Shown one piece after another: positions 51,341 to 62,625 of a stretch of 64,000 nucleotides of DNA. The DNA lies in assembly GCF_003589595.1 (NCBI RefSeq), contig NW_020653852.1, forward strand, positions 4,307,361 through 4,371,360, in the 5' to 3' direction. The notes below the pieces were generated by a model. The model did not search any database and was not told the origin of the DNA. It saw nothing but the letters and a program-made list of their open reading frames with translations. The position numbers were made by a program, and so were the translations under genes. Numbering within the stretch: position 1 is the first letter of the stretch; each line of letters begins with the position of its first letter. The DNA comes from Hyposmocoma kahamanoa. Taxonomy: Eukaryota; Arthropoda; Insecta; Lepidoptera; Cosmopterigidae.

Positions 51341-51852
51341 TAATGCTCAATATTTATGATGTAGTAAATTTCTACAAATTGTTTTAAATCTATCTGCTAA
51401 CCATCTTTTCTTTGTTTCCCTTAAATAAACTAATAATAAAAAACAGAGAATCGATATCCCATTATTCCATTCCATATTGAAATTTTGTAGAAACTAAATA
51501 AAATTCAAAGAAACAATTCAAGTGTTCTATTATGAAACACACATTAATGAATTCAACTTTGGGCAAATAAACCCGTGTAACGGAATTCAGGGGGTGTGGC
51601 AAAGGGCTCTGTCCGGCAATAAAGTAAAATGCGTGGTGAGTTTTGCTTGTAGGTACTTTTAGAAAAAAAAGGCTAAACGAGGGGTCAGGTAGGTGGGTAC
51701 CTTCCTGATTTTCCCTTTCGGTCCAGAACGCGTCGTGCACACATGGAAATCAAATGATACGGAATTATCGATTTATAAAATGTGAAGGATATTTGGCAGT
51801 TGGCTGTTTTTTATGATAATGTAATGAAGAAATAAATAAATAATAATTGTAT
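51341..51852. other. Unassigned, no gene seen
   Basis: A 92-codon opening on the minus strand (51740-51462) has no motif. Confidence 0.4.
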
Positions 51853-52252
51853 GTTCGGCCGGATCGAAGGAATTTTTTCTATCTTTGTATTAATAATTAT
51901 AACAAGCTAGTGGAGTAATTTCACAAAAAATAATTGAATATAAATTTAATAAAAATTTAAAATACAGTGAATAGCGACATCTCTCGCCAGCGCCGGTAGC
52001 TGTAAAGGTGGTTGTAAACTTTCGGTGATAAAACTTTCATAGATTTCTCATAGATGGCGCTACAACCAAAAGCTCGTTGAAAAACCAAATACAAAGACAC
52101 GGTTACAAGCACTTAGAAAAATTCGCGAGGTCCGCTGGTTCGTTCCGTGGCTTAGGTATAACGTCTGGCACGGTATGCTAGAAGACGTCGGTTCGAATCC
52201 GGCCAGATCGAAGGAATTTTTTCTAAGAGTTCTATCTTTGTATTAATAATTA
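51853..52252 (+). repeat. Family B: tail of one copy followed by a complete copy
   Basis: GGCCGGATCGAAGGAATTTT and the tail to TAATAATTATAACAAGCTAG belong to a first unit. The linker TAATTGAATATAAATTTAAT, body AATAGCGACATCTCTCGCCA, shortened A box TGGCTTAGG, B box GGTTCGAATCC and a second tail follow. Two family units are thus joined in direct orientation, which shows that the A+T linker belongs to the family. Confidence 0.8.
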
Positions 52253-52392
52253 AATAAATGTATTTTTATTTTCTCTACAAAACCAAAGAACATTACAGCA
52301 GAAACACATATTATTACATAAGTTTAGAGTAATATATTGAAGGAAACCGGAATATAAATCAAGCAGAGCTATAGTCAAGTACAAGTTTTTAT

Positions 52393-52671
52393 AGTGGTAC
52401 AACTCCTCGTGAAAGAATTCGTCTAGGGAAATACTGCTACTAGTAAATTATTTGTAATGTGAGCATTGCTGCGTCTCGGTTTTGGGTGCTGGTGAAATTA
52501 CAGGAACCTAAGACTTATATCTCAACTTATATCTCAGAGAGGCGGACGCACTGGCAGTGTCCCTAAGATCTTTGGAATTTAAAGCTCTGTGTGTCACTGC
52601 AACTGTTATAGATAGGCGCGTCGCTTACCTACAGGCGCATGACTTGTTCGTCCCGTCACTTGGTATTATTA
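52393..52671 (-). repeat. Family A copy, near full length
   Basis: From GTGGTACAACTCCTCGTGAA to CGTCCCGTCACTTGGTATTA on the plus strand. The CTTATATCTCA segment is duplicated. The hairpin arms GTGTCCCTAAGA and AGCTCTGTGTGTCAC are partly degraded. Confidence 0.87.
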
Positions 52672-53107
52672 GAAAAAAAAGGTATAAGTGGTACTGGGTG
52701 GCTCGAAAGAAGTCTGGCACACCCCGCTGGCTGGCAAATACGAGTACCTTACGCCGATTGGCAAATCCTTTTACCACGATGGCAAACGTATGTATGCCAT
52801 CGGCATACGATAAGATAAAGTGCTACTGACGATGAGAGTTTCGAGGAAATATATAATTTCCTTATACCTAAATAAAAAGTAAATAAAATATGTATATTTT
52901 GTATATACAATTAAGTCCCGAACTTAAAATCAAATATTGTGTGAAAATCGTGTATGTTTCAATCAGTGTATTATTGTCTTTTTTTGAAGACCTTATAATT
53001 AAGTAGCAACATGCACATTACAATAATAAAAATCACTCAAGTATATAACGTTTTAGGAATTTGGACATTGTACACCTTTCATAATCTGAATTCAGAGCGG
53101 CTGCTAT
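52672..53107. repeat. Contains a second copy of the sequence flanking the 53.8-kb hairpin
   Basis: 52890-53035 (TACAATTAAGTCCCGAACTT, TTGTGTGAAAATCGTG, TATAATTAAGTAGCAACATG and ACATTACAATAATAA) matches 53880-54000 in the same orientation. The hammerhead-like arm itself is not present here. The rest is unassigned. Confidence 0.6.
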
Positions 53108-53115
53108 AGACGTAT

Positions 53116-53211
53116 CATCGAGTATACTTATAACCAGAAATAGACACGAAATAAGGGTTTTATTACTTAAGAATGTTTAATATGGTTGAAATTGTGTGTG
53201 AAGGAAATAAA

Positions 53212-53246
<35 letters not shown>

Positions 53247-53658
53247 TCCTGGTAACACATTAGCGATACAGCTCTTATAAATATCAACTCCTGTTTGCAC
53301 CGAAATGTAGACAGGCCAACTACTGACCTGTGATAATATCTCTAACAATGCCATGCTGTTCTATTCGGTGGTGTGGGAAAAACAGTAAAACATCTAGTTA
53401 CAAAACAAACGGAATCACATTTCATCGGTAATTAAATATTAAATATGTAAATTGCAATTTTCGTCCATTATAGCAAAGCTCAAGTTAACTGGTCGATTTG
53501 AAGTGAAACAATTGACGACACCCATTGACGACACCTGTCAATTGTTTCGAACTCGGGCTAGCCAATCGGAGCGCAGTTGTCACAGTAATGATATGGCAGA
53601 ATAGTTTTCAAACAAATTAAATGACATTTCGTCTCCATTTCTGGTTATATACTCGATG
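53116..53658 (-). mobile_element. Family C hAT-like MITE, copy 2
   Basis: Flanked by a perfect 8-bp duplication AGACGTAT (53108-53115 and 53659-53666). The ends CATCGAGTAT and ATACTCGATG match copies 1 and 3. A ~90-bp foreign block ending in a (TTA)n run (53210-53243) lies near one end and looks like a small retroposed insertion. Part of the adjacent MITE sequence is deleted. CCATTGACGACACC near 53520 is a short local duplication. Confidence 0.92.
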
Positions 53659-53744
53659 AGACGTATTGAGTACCTAGCATTAAACTCTTGTATAACTGGA
53701 ATTTAGAATGTAGAACATGTCTTCTCATGTTTTTAGTATTATTA

Positions 53745-54000
53745 TGTTCATGTATAAAAAACATATTTACAACGACGTTTTGGACGTATTACACCGTAAA
53801 TGATCTCGAAGTCCCTCGAGACCATGGACGTTGTAATACGTCCGAAACGTCGAGGTTAATAAAATATGTTTTTCTATACACGATTAAGTCCCGAATTTAA
53901 AACAAATAATGTGTGAAAATCGTGAGTTTAAATAAGTGTTTTATTAACTTATTTTTAAGATGACTTATAATTAAGTGGCAACATAAACATTACAATAATA
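53745..54000. repeat. Family D, second subfamily
   Basis: Arms ATAAAAAACATAT, ACGACGTTTTGGACGTATTA and the inverse GTAATACGTCCGAAACGTCG, AAAATATGTTTTT. The right arm at 53814-53855 reads CCTC, GAGACCAT, GGACGT, TGTAAT, ACGTCC, GAAACGTC, GAGG. CCTC pairs with GAGG and GGACGT with ACGTCC, although both stems differ in sequence from the first subfamily. The loop and the two single-stranded blocks are the same. The tail CGATTAAGTCCCGAATTTAA resembles the arm end at 42770. Confidence 0.8.
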
Positions 54001-54264
54001 ATTCGTGGATGTTATTGATGGTAGTACGTAATTATGTAAAAACTAGTAATAAGACTGTTTGTTACTTGCTTTGTATTGCTGTTTTTTGTTCCTAATAAAA
54101 TAAATTATTATGTGTGTGTTTGTGTGTTACTAAGTCAAATGTGCCTATAGTTAATTTCTAATTGCTTATTTTTTGTTCCAGGTATGCCAAATTATGAACA
54201 GTCAACCACAAACTGTCTCAGTATACAATTATATTTAAGGTTTGTATATAGCAATATAGTGCAT
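54001..54264. other. Unassigned; short block shared with 6655-6690
   Basis: TTTTGTTCCAGGTATGCCAAATTA near 54170 is repeated at 6655, otherwise no signal. Confidence 0.4.
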
Positions 54265-54446
54265 AAATAATGAAAGCACTTGTGTTCTGGAAATCGGAAA
54301 AAACGACGTTACCACAAACACCCAGACCCGCAACAACATAGAAAACTTAATTTTTCAACATTGACCTCCCAGGGAATCGAACCTAGGACCTCAGAGATGA
54401 CGACACCGTGAAAACCAGTGCGTAAGCCACTCGACCACAGAGGTAG
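54265..54446 (-). repeat. Family F tRNA-derived SINE
   Basis: On the minus strand the head reads TGTGGTCGAGTGGCTTACG (A box), then about 40 bp later GGTTCGATTCC (B box), then the body with GGGTCTGGGTGTTTGTGG. A complete promoter-like head is preserved. Confidence 0.72.
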
Positions 54447-54973
54447 TAAAGGTAAAATTAATTTGACTATTAACATTGATTGCGTCAAAGGACATTAAAC
54501 TGAGGTGGAGGCTCTTATTTAGTGTAAGTGGTCTCAGATGGCCGGAAAGGAAAAATTCGCACCCTGGATGTAAAAAAGCTACATCCTCAAAATTTCAACT
54601 TTTCAAGAGAGAGATTTAAAGATTCTGCAATCAAAATTAATCTACAACTTTCTTAAGCTTCAATAAGGGAGTTACAAAACGTTACTTATACATAATTTGC
54701 TGTTGTGTTTCTACCTTTCTGTGATAAAAGCAATTTTGATCATATGTGGTTTACCAAAGACACGAATAATAGATACAATCTTCGTCCAAGTACTTTGGAT
54801 TTAGATGGAAAAATCTTAAAATCGCGATTTACAATATAGCTTAAAATCGTTGAGCGCCATCTATTGGCTTTTTGACGATCTAATGCATCGTTTCCTCTTT
54901 GTTTTTGTACTTTGCAGCGGACGTGGTCATTATGCTGTTATGGGCTGATATGGCACGTCTCTCGATCACTATT
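54447..54973. other. Unassigned, no gene seen
   Basis: No repeat or coding signal recognised. Confidence 0.4.
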
Positions 54974-55242
54974 CTAGTGATGTAATATCGAATGAAAAAA
55001 AGCGATTTAAATATCTTATCGAAATAATTTGTAACGAAAAAATAATCGATTTAGAGACCATAGTTTAAGAACACAAACAAAAAAAAACTATACAAAAAAT
55101 AAAAAATCAACAACAACAAAACAAAAATCAACAGCAACTCAAAACATAACAAAAGGACCCGCATTCAAGCTATGCACACGTATTGACGCGAGATACACAA
55201 TAGGCGTTTCGATTTATCGATTCTATGGTGTAAATCTTTATA
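54974..55242 (+). repeat. Interspersed repeat shared with 10560-10925
   Basis: AATCGATTTAGAGACCATAG, a CAACA-rich A+C stretch, GACCCGCATTCAAG, ACACGTATTGACGCGAGATA and ATCGATTCTATGGTGTAAA match the first locus in order. The downstream block at 55638-55668 (GCATGCAACGTAAAAATTGG) matches 11563. Confidence 0.7.
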
Positions 55243-55254
55243 ATAATAATAACG

Positions 55255-55445
55255 CGCACACTCAACATAGCCCTGCACTAGGGAAACCCTGTGTCGCAGG
55301 TGCCATGGACAGATACGTAAACACCCTCAAAATTACACACAAACTCACGAGAGAAATAAATGTAGGCCATACAAAATTTCTACCGGCACGGGAATATAAC
55401 CCAGGACCTCTTGCGTGGCAGTCCAGCAATGCGGAGGCAGTTACA
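55255..55445 (-). repeat. tRNA-like SINE, diverged
   Basis: The plus strand reads AGCCCTGCACTAGGGAAACC, CAAACTCACGAGAGAAATAA, CGGGAATATAACCCAGGACC and TCTTGCGTGGCAGTCCAGCA. On the minus strand a degraded B box (GGTTATATTCC) follows a tRNA-like stretch. It interrupts the repeat represented by 54974-55242 and 55638-55668. Confidence 0.5.
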
Positions 55446-56624
55446 GGCTATTAATTATTATTATACATGTATAGGCTAACTATTATTATTTTATTATTGC
55501 TATTCTCCCATTGGGTACAATTGCTCTTTATCCATGAACTCAATATAAGTAATTTATGAATCCAACATGCTAACTGTTCGGCCACGGAGCCAGTTAAACT
55601 AAATAAAAAATAAAAATTACATTAAAATTAAAAATAGAATGCATGCAACGTAAAAATTGGAAATGTCACAGTACTGTGTGATAAGGACTATAGAGGACTC
55701 CCTCCCTGGTGCGGTATGCAAAAGACCGTCCACTGCAGACAGTATATGGTTGGTCCATCGCATGGGTGACCTAGTTCTTTCTACCCTGCTCTGCACGACA
55801 GGACGCGGTATAGAGTAAATATTTCGTCCTAAAACGCGTATATCGCACCGTTATACCACTATATTTAAAGAATGACAGAACTTATAACACGTGTACTGAC
55901 TTAAATATAAATAACCTATACTAAGCGTGATGAAAGTATAATCTTGGTTTTTATAATTTGGAGGAAAAAAATGCTTTTTCTCTCAAATTGACTTGACCTC
56001 AGTAATAATTTTGCTCGCAAATTATATAAATACATAGCAGTCAAACATTAATAATACCTCACAGGGTAAGCAAAAAACGCCATTGTGCGTATAATAATAA
56101 AACATTTACATGCTCATTTTCCGGTACACCTGCACTCCATTCGCTTTTGTTGAACTCCTATTAAGGTTTATTAATTTAGCCTAAAGCCTTTTTATGATGG
56201 CAAAATCAATGTTAATGAAGTATATATTTTTTACAAGCGGTGTAATTTTGATATTTTACTGAGAAAAACATTAATATGAGAAAATAACAATCATTTTCTG
56301 CCGTGATATAGTGGAGAAACACAAAAATGCATAGTTCAAGCTCAGATAAACTTACACAATCGACAGAACCGGAAATATAAAGGTATAAATATACTGAATA
56401 AAAGATTTACCGTAGGGAAAAAAGATCGTACAAAATTCTTTATTTTGTCAACAAAAGCAATAAGTAACGACTTCATATAAAATAAGTTTATGAATAAATT
56501 ATTGAAGGACTGAAGTTTGATTTATTTTTATTTCATTTTGTTTAATATTCTACAATTGGTAGATAACCGACTACAAATAATACTTTATGCGACACTATAA
56601 ATCTGACATTAAATTATACCTAAA
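55446..56624. other. Mostly unassigned
   Basis: Besides the short block at 55638-55668 no repeat or coding signal was recognised. Near 55575 TCGGCCACGGAGCCAG may be a tRNA-like scrap. Confidence 0.4.
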
Positions 56625-56858
56625 TTGTAGTGCCACTCAGAGCTTTAAATCCCAAAGACGTGAGGGACACTGCCACTATAACCGTTAGTCTGACATAAGT
56701 TGACAAGTCCCATGTGGTTGTAACTTCACCCTCACCCTTACCCTTCAGAACCGGTAAACAGTATCTCATATACTCAGTAGCTCATATTGGCCTTAAAAAT
56801 AGGTATTGTGGCAGTACTTCCTGTTTCTTTCTCTTTTACATAGAGTTCTATTGCTACA
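56625..56858 (+). repeat. Family A copy, 5' end missing
   Basis: TTGTAGTGCCACTCAGAGCT, GACATAAGTTGACAAGTCCC, CACCCTTACCCTTCAGAACC and GTGGCAGTACTTCC, ending GAGTTCTATTGCTACA. The second internal hairpin is degraded. Confidence 0.85.
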
Positions 56859-58109
56859 GATATTATGTCGGAGTCGTAGTCGTAGTCCAAAAGGAATTGT
56901 TGGACCTTTCTGAATTTGTTCACAAAATTTGCCTTTGTCCACTGTTGAGTTATCGTTTAACCAACTTTTTAGAAGCGCTGGTGTAAAAGTACTAAAAGAA
57001 GTTAGTAAAGTTCTTACAGTAAGCACTACACTTCAAGAAACTTCCAACGGACTCCTTAAAACCTCTACTTCCCCGTGTCCTACATGTCTGTTGACCCATA
57101 TCCGGCGAATAAAAGGGGTTTCAATAAAAAGCGTTCACAAATTCACAAAGCGAACAATAAGATTATGTAATGTATATTATTAGATTGTACTATATCGGTA
57201 GAAAAATATATTTACGTAAATTAAAATTAAAATATAAATATATAAAGGTAATATTCAAGCATGACTCTGAAAAAGAACTGTCTCTTATCAAGTAGATCTT
57301 AATGGAATAAATCACACTTCTCATTCTATTCTATTCTGTTGTAACGGTGATGTGAATGTATTGGTTTATATTAGAAAAACAATGAGACAACAAGGCGAGA
57401 CTGAAAATCAGTACCGCGTGGCACACAGCCACAAGGATTAAACTGAGCCTGTTCCTTCCACGCACTGTTGTTGTTCTGATGATGTTGTTATACGTTCTGT
57501 TTTGTATATTGTGTGTGGAAAATAAATAATTTCAATAGTTTAAATGAAACAAAATCTTTCGTTGAACCTCTGTCTTTCGACTGCGATGCGACATATTAAT
57601 GCGACAACAACAGTAGATTAAAATAAAAAAGTAAAGAAATAAAACTGTCCAATAACCTCTTCGTCAGTTTTTTCTCTTTTCACAATCTTCGGAATTAAAA
57701 TCATGTTGAACCAATATAAAATGCTCTCAAGATTTCTAACAAGAATTCACCGAAAAGAAAAACCAAAAGGCAATCACGAGTTGAGAAATTCCTAGGTATC
57801 GAAAAGGTTGCAAACAAAATTGTCCCACGATCCTTAGCACTTTTTTTTACACGTATAACTCAATTCGAATACTTTCCGGTTCTTTGGGCGTAACAGCGTG
57901 TTATTAAATTGGTGCATTGTACGAGTTAAATAAATAGGTTTAATTCCATTCGCTGACCGAGCAACCCGAAGTGAGTCTTGGACTCTTCTTCGTCTTGTGC
58001 AATCTCCTCCCAGTTCTCTGCGTGAAGTCAGGGCGCAGAAGTCTTTCTATTTGGGCCGACCCTCCTCCGGTCATCAATCACAAGGACATCCCATGTAGGC
58101 CCCTATGCC
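56859..58109. other. Unassigned; possible retrotransposon tail at 57323-57340
   Basis: GGAATAAATCAC followed by TTCTATTCTATTCTG at 57323-57340 resembles the AATAAA plus ATTCT tails seen at 50594 and 41424. The open segment upstream (to 57183) shows no recognisable domain. No host gene seen. Confidence 0.35.
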
Positions 58110-58672
58110 GCCGCCCTATGATCTCAAAAAGAATCCAGCTGGGATGGGCTCCGTTTGGCAAGTTAGATGATATCCTTTTAATTAGATAAGGCTCCACAGT
58201 GTCTGAAAACCCGCTAATTTAATCAATGTGTTCTGCCCACCATGACGTATGGTGCCGAGACATGGACGTTCACGCAGGAGGGGTTTATACGGGAGGTGTA
58301 TATAGGTTGAGAGTTGCACAGAGGGCCATGGAGCGCGCCATGTTCAGAATCAGCCTTATAGACCGAGTTCCGAACGTTGAGATCCGACGATGGACGAAAG
58401 TCCAGGATGCTGGAACTCGGATCATGGAACTCAAATGGAGTTGCGCGGGACACATAGCAAGGTAAGGTGTTGACAGGTAGAGCAAGACATCGACTGATTG
58501 ATGGCCGGGGATGGGCAAAAGAAGCGTCTGGCGCCATGTTTGGTGGGTCGATGACATAGTCGCCATGATGAAGGCGTCAATGAATGCGGCTAGCACAGGA
58601 CCGTGGTGGATGGCACCAACTTCGGGAGCCCTACCCAGCAGTGAGTGAAATCAGGCTGTGGATGATGATGAT
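58110..58672 (+). pseudogene. RTE-like retrotransposon C-terminal remnant with GAT tail
   Basis: Pieces in changing frames read KRIQLGWAPFGKLDDIL, APQCLKTR, NQCVLPTMTYGAETWTF, RLRVAQRAMERAMFRISLID, VQDAGTRIMELKWSCAGHIA and, after more frame changes, RWVDDIV-, AQDRGGW- and TQQWVKS-like words. The order is that of the RTE-type C-terminus downstream of the reverse-transcriptase core. At least three frameshifts and two stops are present. The copy ends in GTGGATGATGATGATGA, the typical short tandem tail. 5'-truncated and dead. Confidence 0.75.
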
Positions 58673-59196
58673 GAGCTGGCATACTTGCAAGATGTCCGCA
58701 CCAACAGAGTCTTGCAGACTTGGTTTCTTCGATGATATTAGGTTCTGACACGATGTCCTCCAGCTCCTCGTTCTTTCGGATCTCCAGCTACCATGTTCCC
58801 TCTGCGTTAATTCCATTACTTTTAAGGATTTTCTCAGCCATTATGAAGAAAGAATATCATACAACACATTTAGCATTATTCATTACGAAGAAATGATTAT
58901 CGTACAACACAGTTTGCATTTTTCCGAGAAAGATTGATTCAGAATTCCACATTACATTTAAAAAGATAGAATAGTCTTCCTATCGCTCATCACTTTAGTG
59001 TTCTATCCATCGGTTTGTAGTACTGTGTAGTAGTAACATCTATAATATGTGTTTGCTGTACTCCCAACAACGTCAATACTGTCTATTTATTCCCTTGCGC
59101 AATAATAGTCGTACAAGACCAACATTATGAAATTTATATTTAAGAATTCTAGGACTGGTTTGTGTACTATTTTATTTTTATTTAATTAAGTTTTTT
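58673..59196. other. Unassigned, no gene seen
   Basis: An imperfect direct repeat of about 60 bp, around ATTACGAAGAAATGATTATC and ATTATGAAGAAAGAATATCA, lies at 58838-58930. No coding signal. Confidence 0.4.
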
Positions 59197-59486
59197 TGTT
59201 GATGGGATGAACAACTTGTGTGCTTGGTAGTTAGTAATACGCATACCCATATCAGTTGCAGTGCCACTCGGAGCTTTAAATTGCAAAGATCTGAGGGGCA
59301 CTACCACTGTGTCCGTCACCTTGAGACATAAGTTGACATGTCTCTTGTGCCTGTAATTTCACTAGCAAGCACCCTTACCATTCATAACTGAAACACAGTA
59401 ATGCTGACATTACTGCTTGGCGGCAGAAATAGGTAAGTGGCAGTACTACCTTGCACAAACTCTCTGATAAGCTCTACTGGTATTAA
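59197..59486 (+). repeat. Family A copy, near full length
   Basis: TTGATGGGATGAACAACTTG, TGCCACTCGGAGCTTTAAAT, GATCTGAGGGGCACTACCAC, CACCTTGAGACATAAGTTGA, CAGTAATGCTGACATTACTG and GGCGGCAGAAATAGGTAAGT. Both internal hairpins are intact. Confidence 0.9.
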
Positions 59487-61571
59487 AACGTTACTGCTAC
59501 GTTATTTATTATTACTAAACAATTTACGTTCAATTTTCGTACCATCTATTCTATAGTACTATTGTACTAAGGCAAATACGATAATAATCATGGCCGTGTC
59601 TCTAAAGACGTATATATATGCAACCTGTCAATATCTATAGACAGATATGACGTAACGGACATCGATCACACACGTCGCGTCATTCCCGGGATCCCGGAAT
59701 CCCGGAGGGAGAGTTAATATTTTCTTTTGTTTGTGGATTATACGTTAGTTTGCCAAAGGGATAAAGCTTTGGGTACCCAAGGGAGCGCAGCCTGTCAACT
59801 GGCATCTGTATCTATGGCTTATTATTTACATAGGCAACCTTTTTTTATGACGCTACCTAACGCCATAATTACGAGCGCTAAAGCTAGATAACGATACTAC
59901 TCTCGTGGAAACCCAAAGCTTAAGTGGACAGTTTTACTTGAGCCGCATAGCGGCGTTTGTCATTTGATACTATTGATGTTGTCTATATCGACAACGAGAC
60001 CTCGTGCGGTATACTGATAAAGCAACGTAGCGGTAAATAGCCGCTATTAGCATGGTGTCCCCGACTAAGTGGTTCACGGAGTAAATATGACGAAATAATT
60101 ACATGGGCAGTTTGTGAAACGCCCAGGCAATAAATTAATAACTTATTTACTTATGGAATATTTTATTCTTTATGGAAGAATTAATTGCCGTCACGAGCAA
60201 AAGAAAAAAGTTGTTAAAAGGTATTTTGTGTTATGAGGTATCGGTATTTAAACGTAACGGTGTGGTGACTTTGATATACCGGTATATAGCTCTTATGCTG
60301 ACCTGACTTAAAGTGAGCGTGACTACGTGGGCGAGCCTTGGAAATAATGCCATGTGTAATTTTAATACGTCATAGTTTGATGTTAATTTGTGAAATATTG
60401 TACGTGTGTACTTAAAACATTTTCATACAAATCGATTAATTCCAAAATAGTAATAGGTTTCATATTTAAAAGCATAGAAATCACTTTGTTTGTTATATTT
60501 ACTTTCAAACATTAAACCCATAATATACTTAAAAAAAGGATATATTTAAATTAAAAAGCGAGAAATGATATTTTGACTTATTTACGTGAGAGGTATCGAA
60601 AAACTTTATAACTATTTTTAAGGTTCATGATTCAGAAACTATAAAAAATAATTTTTTTTCACCTATATAGTTAAAACATACGTATTTATTATTATTTAGC
60701 AGTTAGTTGAAGACTGGTCCATAAAAGTAGGATCTTCTTATTATTTTAAACCATGTTTCCTGCTGCTTCTCTTTCTTATAAAACATGTATTGTATGTATT
60801 GTGAATGTAGGAATATATTATGTAATTGTATGGTATTATATGTATGTGTACATATATAATATCCTTCGAAATATTTTTTTCTAAGTGTTTGTTCTTTGTA
60901 TTATTAATTATAACAATATATATTATATTTTAAATTTTTTCTATTTTTAAATTAATTATTTCATAATTTTATCTTCTGAAATTTGCCGCATCACATCCAT
61001 TCTATAGACATCTTGATTGTAATTGCACGGTACATTCAAGTATATAATGACATACGCGTTAATCATAAGCCTTAATCCTTTGTACGGAAAAGAAAACATC
61101 AACAACCGAAACAGATTACCTAACCCTACAAAATTTGACACCACATCGATGAAGCCCCTTTTCAAAGGACCTTTTCCCGAAAGATGCTAGCTTCTGACAA
61201 ATTTCGACCTTACTATCTTTACTTTGGGTTTAACCCTTCTTCGGTGGTGCTACACTCGACTTATAATAATAATGTGGTTTCGGAATCCTCTTAAGAATGT
61301 TTACTTCGTACAACTCAGCACAAAGTGTGTTTCATGATGTTGAAAATGTTTACTATTGACAAAACATGACGAAACAAGTAGTGTAACTACATGCAAACAT
61401 AGCAGCACGACGTGTATGTGTGCATGCACGCCAGACGCCGTGTACTGCGTACGTGACGTACACATTCGCATAATCTTGGACGGCTTTCGCGTTGCACAAC
61501 GCAGAATTGAAGCATTCGCTCTGTATTTAAAAAAATATGTCACATAGTAGACGTGTTTATTGTTGTGTTGA
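59487..61571. other. Longest stretch without a recognised element
   Basis: About 2.1 kb. A CCCGGGATCCCGGAATCCCGG cluster lies near 59683-59704 (three CCCGG words), and TATATAATATCCTTCGAA with TTTGTTCTTTGTATTATTAA near 60855-60905 recalls a family B tail. An 80-codon and a 63-codon opening overlap on opposite strands at 61300-61547 with no motif. If any single-copy host sequence is in the window, this is the likeliest place. Confidence 0.4.
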
Positions 61572-61579
61572 AAAAGAAC

Positions 61580-62131
61580 ATCGAGTATATAACCAGAAAT
61601 GGAGACGAAATGTCATTTAATTTGTTTGAAAACTATTCCGCCAAATCATTACTCTGACAACTGCGCTCCGATTGGCCAGCCCGAATTCGAAACAATTGAC
61701 GGATGTCGTCAATTATTTCACTTCAAATCGACCAGTTTAACTTGAGCTTTGCTATAATGAAAGAAAACTACAAAATTACATATTTAATATGATTGACCTA
61801 CCAATATGGGTCAATGTTTAATATTTAATATTTAATGACCGTGAAACGTGATTCCGTTTGTTTTGTAATTAGATGTTTTGCTGTTTATCCCACACCACCG
61901 AATGGAACAGTCCCCATTGTTAGAGATATTATTTTTATTACAATAAATACAGAATATTTTTGGAATATACAGAGACGTAGACACAGGTCAGTTGTTGGCA
62001 CAGTATTATTTCAGTTTTCTAATTTGTGATTTCAGCGCAAACGAGAGTTGATATTTGAAAGTGATAAAAGGCCCATTTACCTAATGAGTTGCCAGGAATG
62101 GATGGACCTAATTCTGGTTATACACTCGATG
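61580..62131 (+). mobile_element. Family C hAT-like MITE, copy 3 (uninterrupted)
   Basis: Perfect 8-bp duplication AAAAAGAA (61572-61579 and 62132-62139) around ends CATCGAGTAT and ACACTCGATG. 552 bp. It is the empty-site counterpart of copy 1: TTAGAGATATTATTTTTATT runs straight into ACAATAAATACAG, where copy 1 has the CR1-like insertion. A TTTAATATTTAATATTTAAT triplication lies near 61820. Confidence 0.93.
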
Positions 62132-62139
62132 AAAAAGAA

Positions 62140-62371
62140 CCAAAGATAGAGATAGACTTACAATACTAGATGCAAAGACAAACTATCAGTACCAAAAACG
62201 AGATTGCAATAAAACTGCTAAGCAAGGCTACTGTCCAGTGATAAAATAAATAATTTCATTCCATACAATAAATAAATAAATTGAAAATTTATATAAAACA
62301 ATAAAAATAATACCAAGTAGCGGTCAAAAGCAAGGGCTTCGTAATTGATACAAAGATCTCTTTTTTGTAAT
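62140..62371. other. Unassigned
   Basis: No repeat or coding signal recognised. Confidence 0.4.
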
Positions 62372-62625
62372 TTTTAACCGACATAAAAAAAGAGGAGTTT
62401 ATACGTTCGACTGTATACATGTTTTCATATGTCTCCGTCAATAGTACACCGTTTTTGAAATTCTTTTTTGTTTGAAATGGTACACTCTCGTGATGGTCCC
62501 GATCTCACCAAGTCAGAATCTGATGAGGGGATCCATGGAAATCGAGGAAAATCCTCAAAGTTTAAAGACATGTGGGTACACTGACATATCGATTTCTCCA
62601 TGAATTGTGGACCGATTTTAAAAAT
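62372..62625 (+). repeat. Family E-related copy
   Basis: TAACCGACATAAAAAAAGAG, ACGTTCGACTGTATAC and TACACCGTTTTTGAAATTCT follow the family E start, then a different interior (GATGAGGGGATCCATGGAAA). It runs into the CR1-like element near 62625, which seems to have inserted here. Confidence 0.6.

Noticed and set aside
53818..53825. Canonical hammerhead core CUGAUGA
   Set aside because: It is not present; the strand reads GAGACCAT, so the ribozyme idea is reported only as a variant hypothesis.
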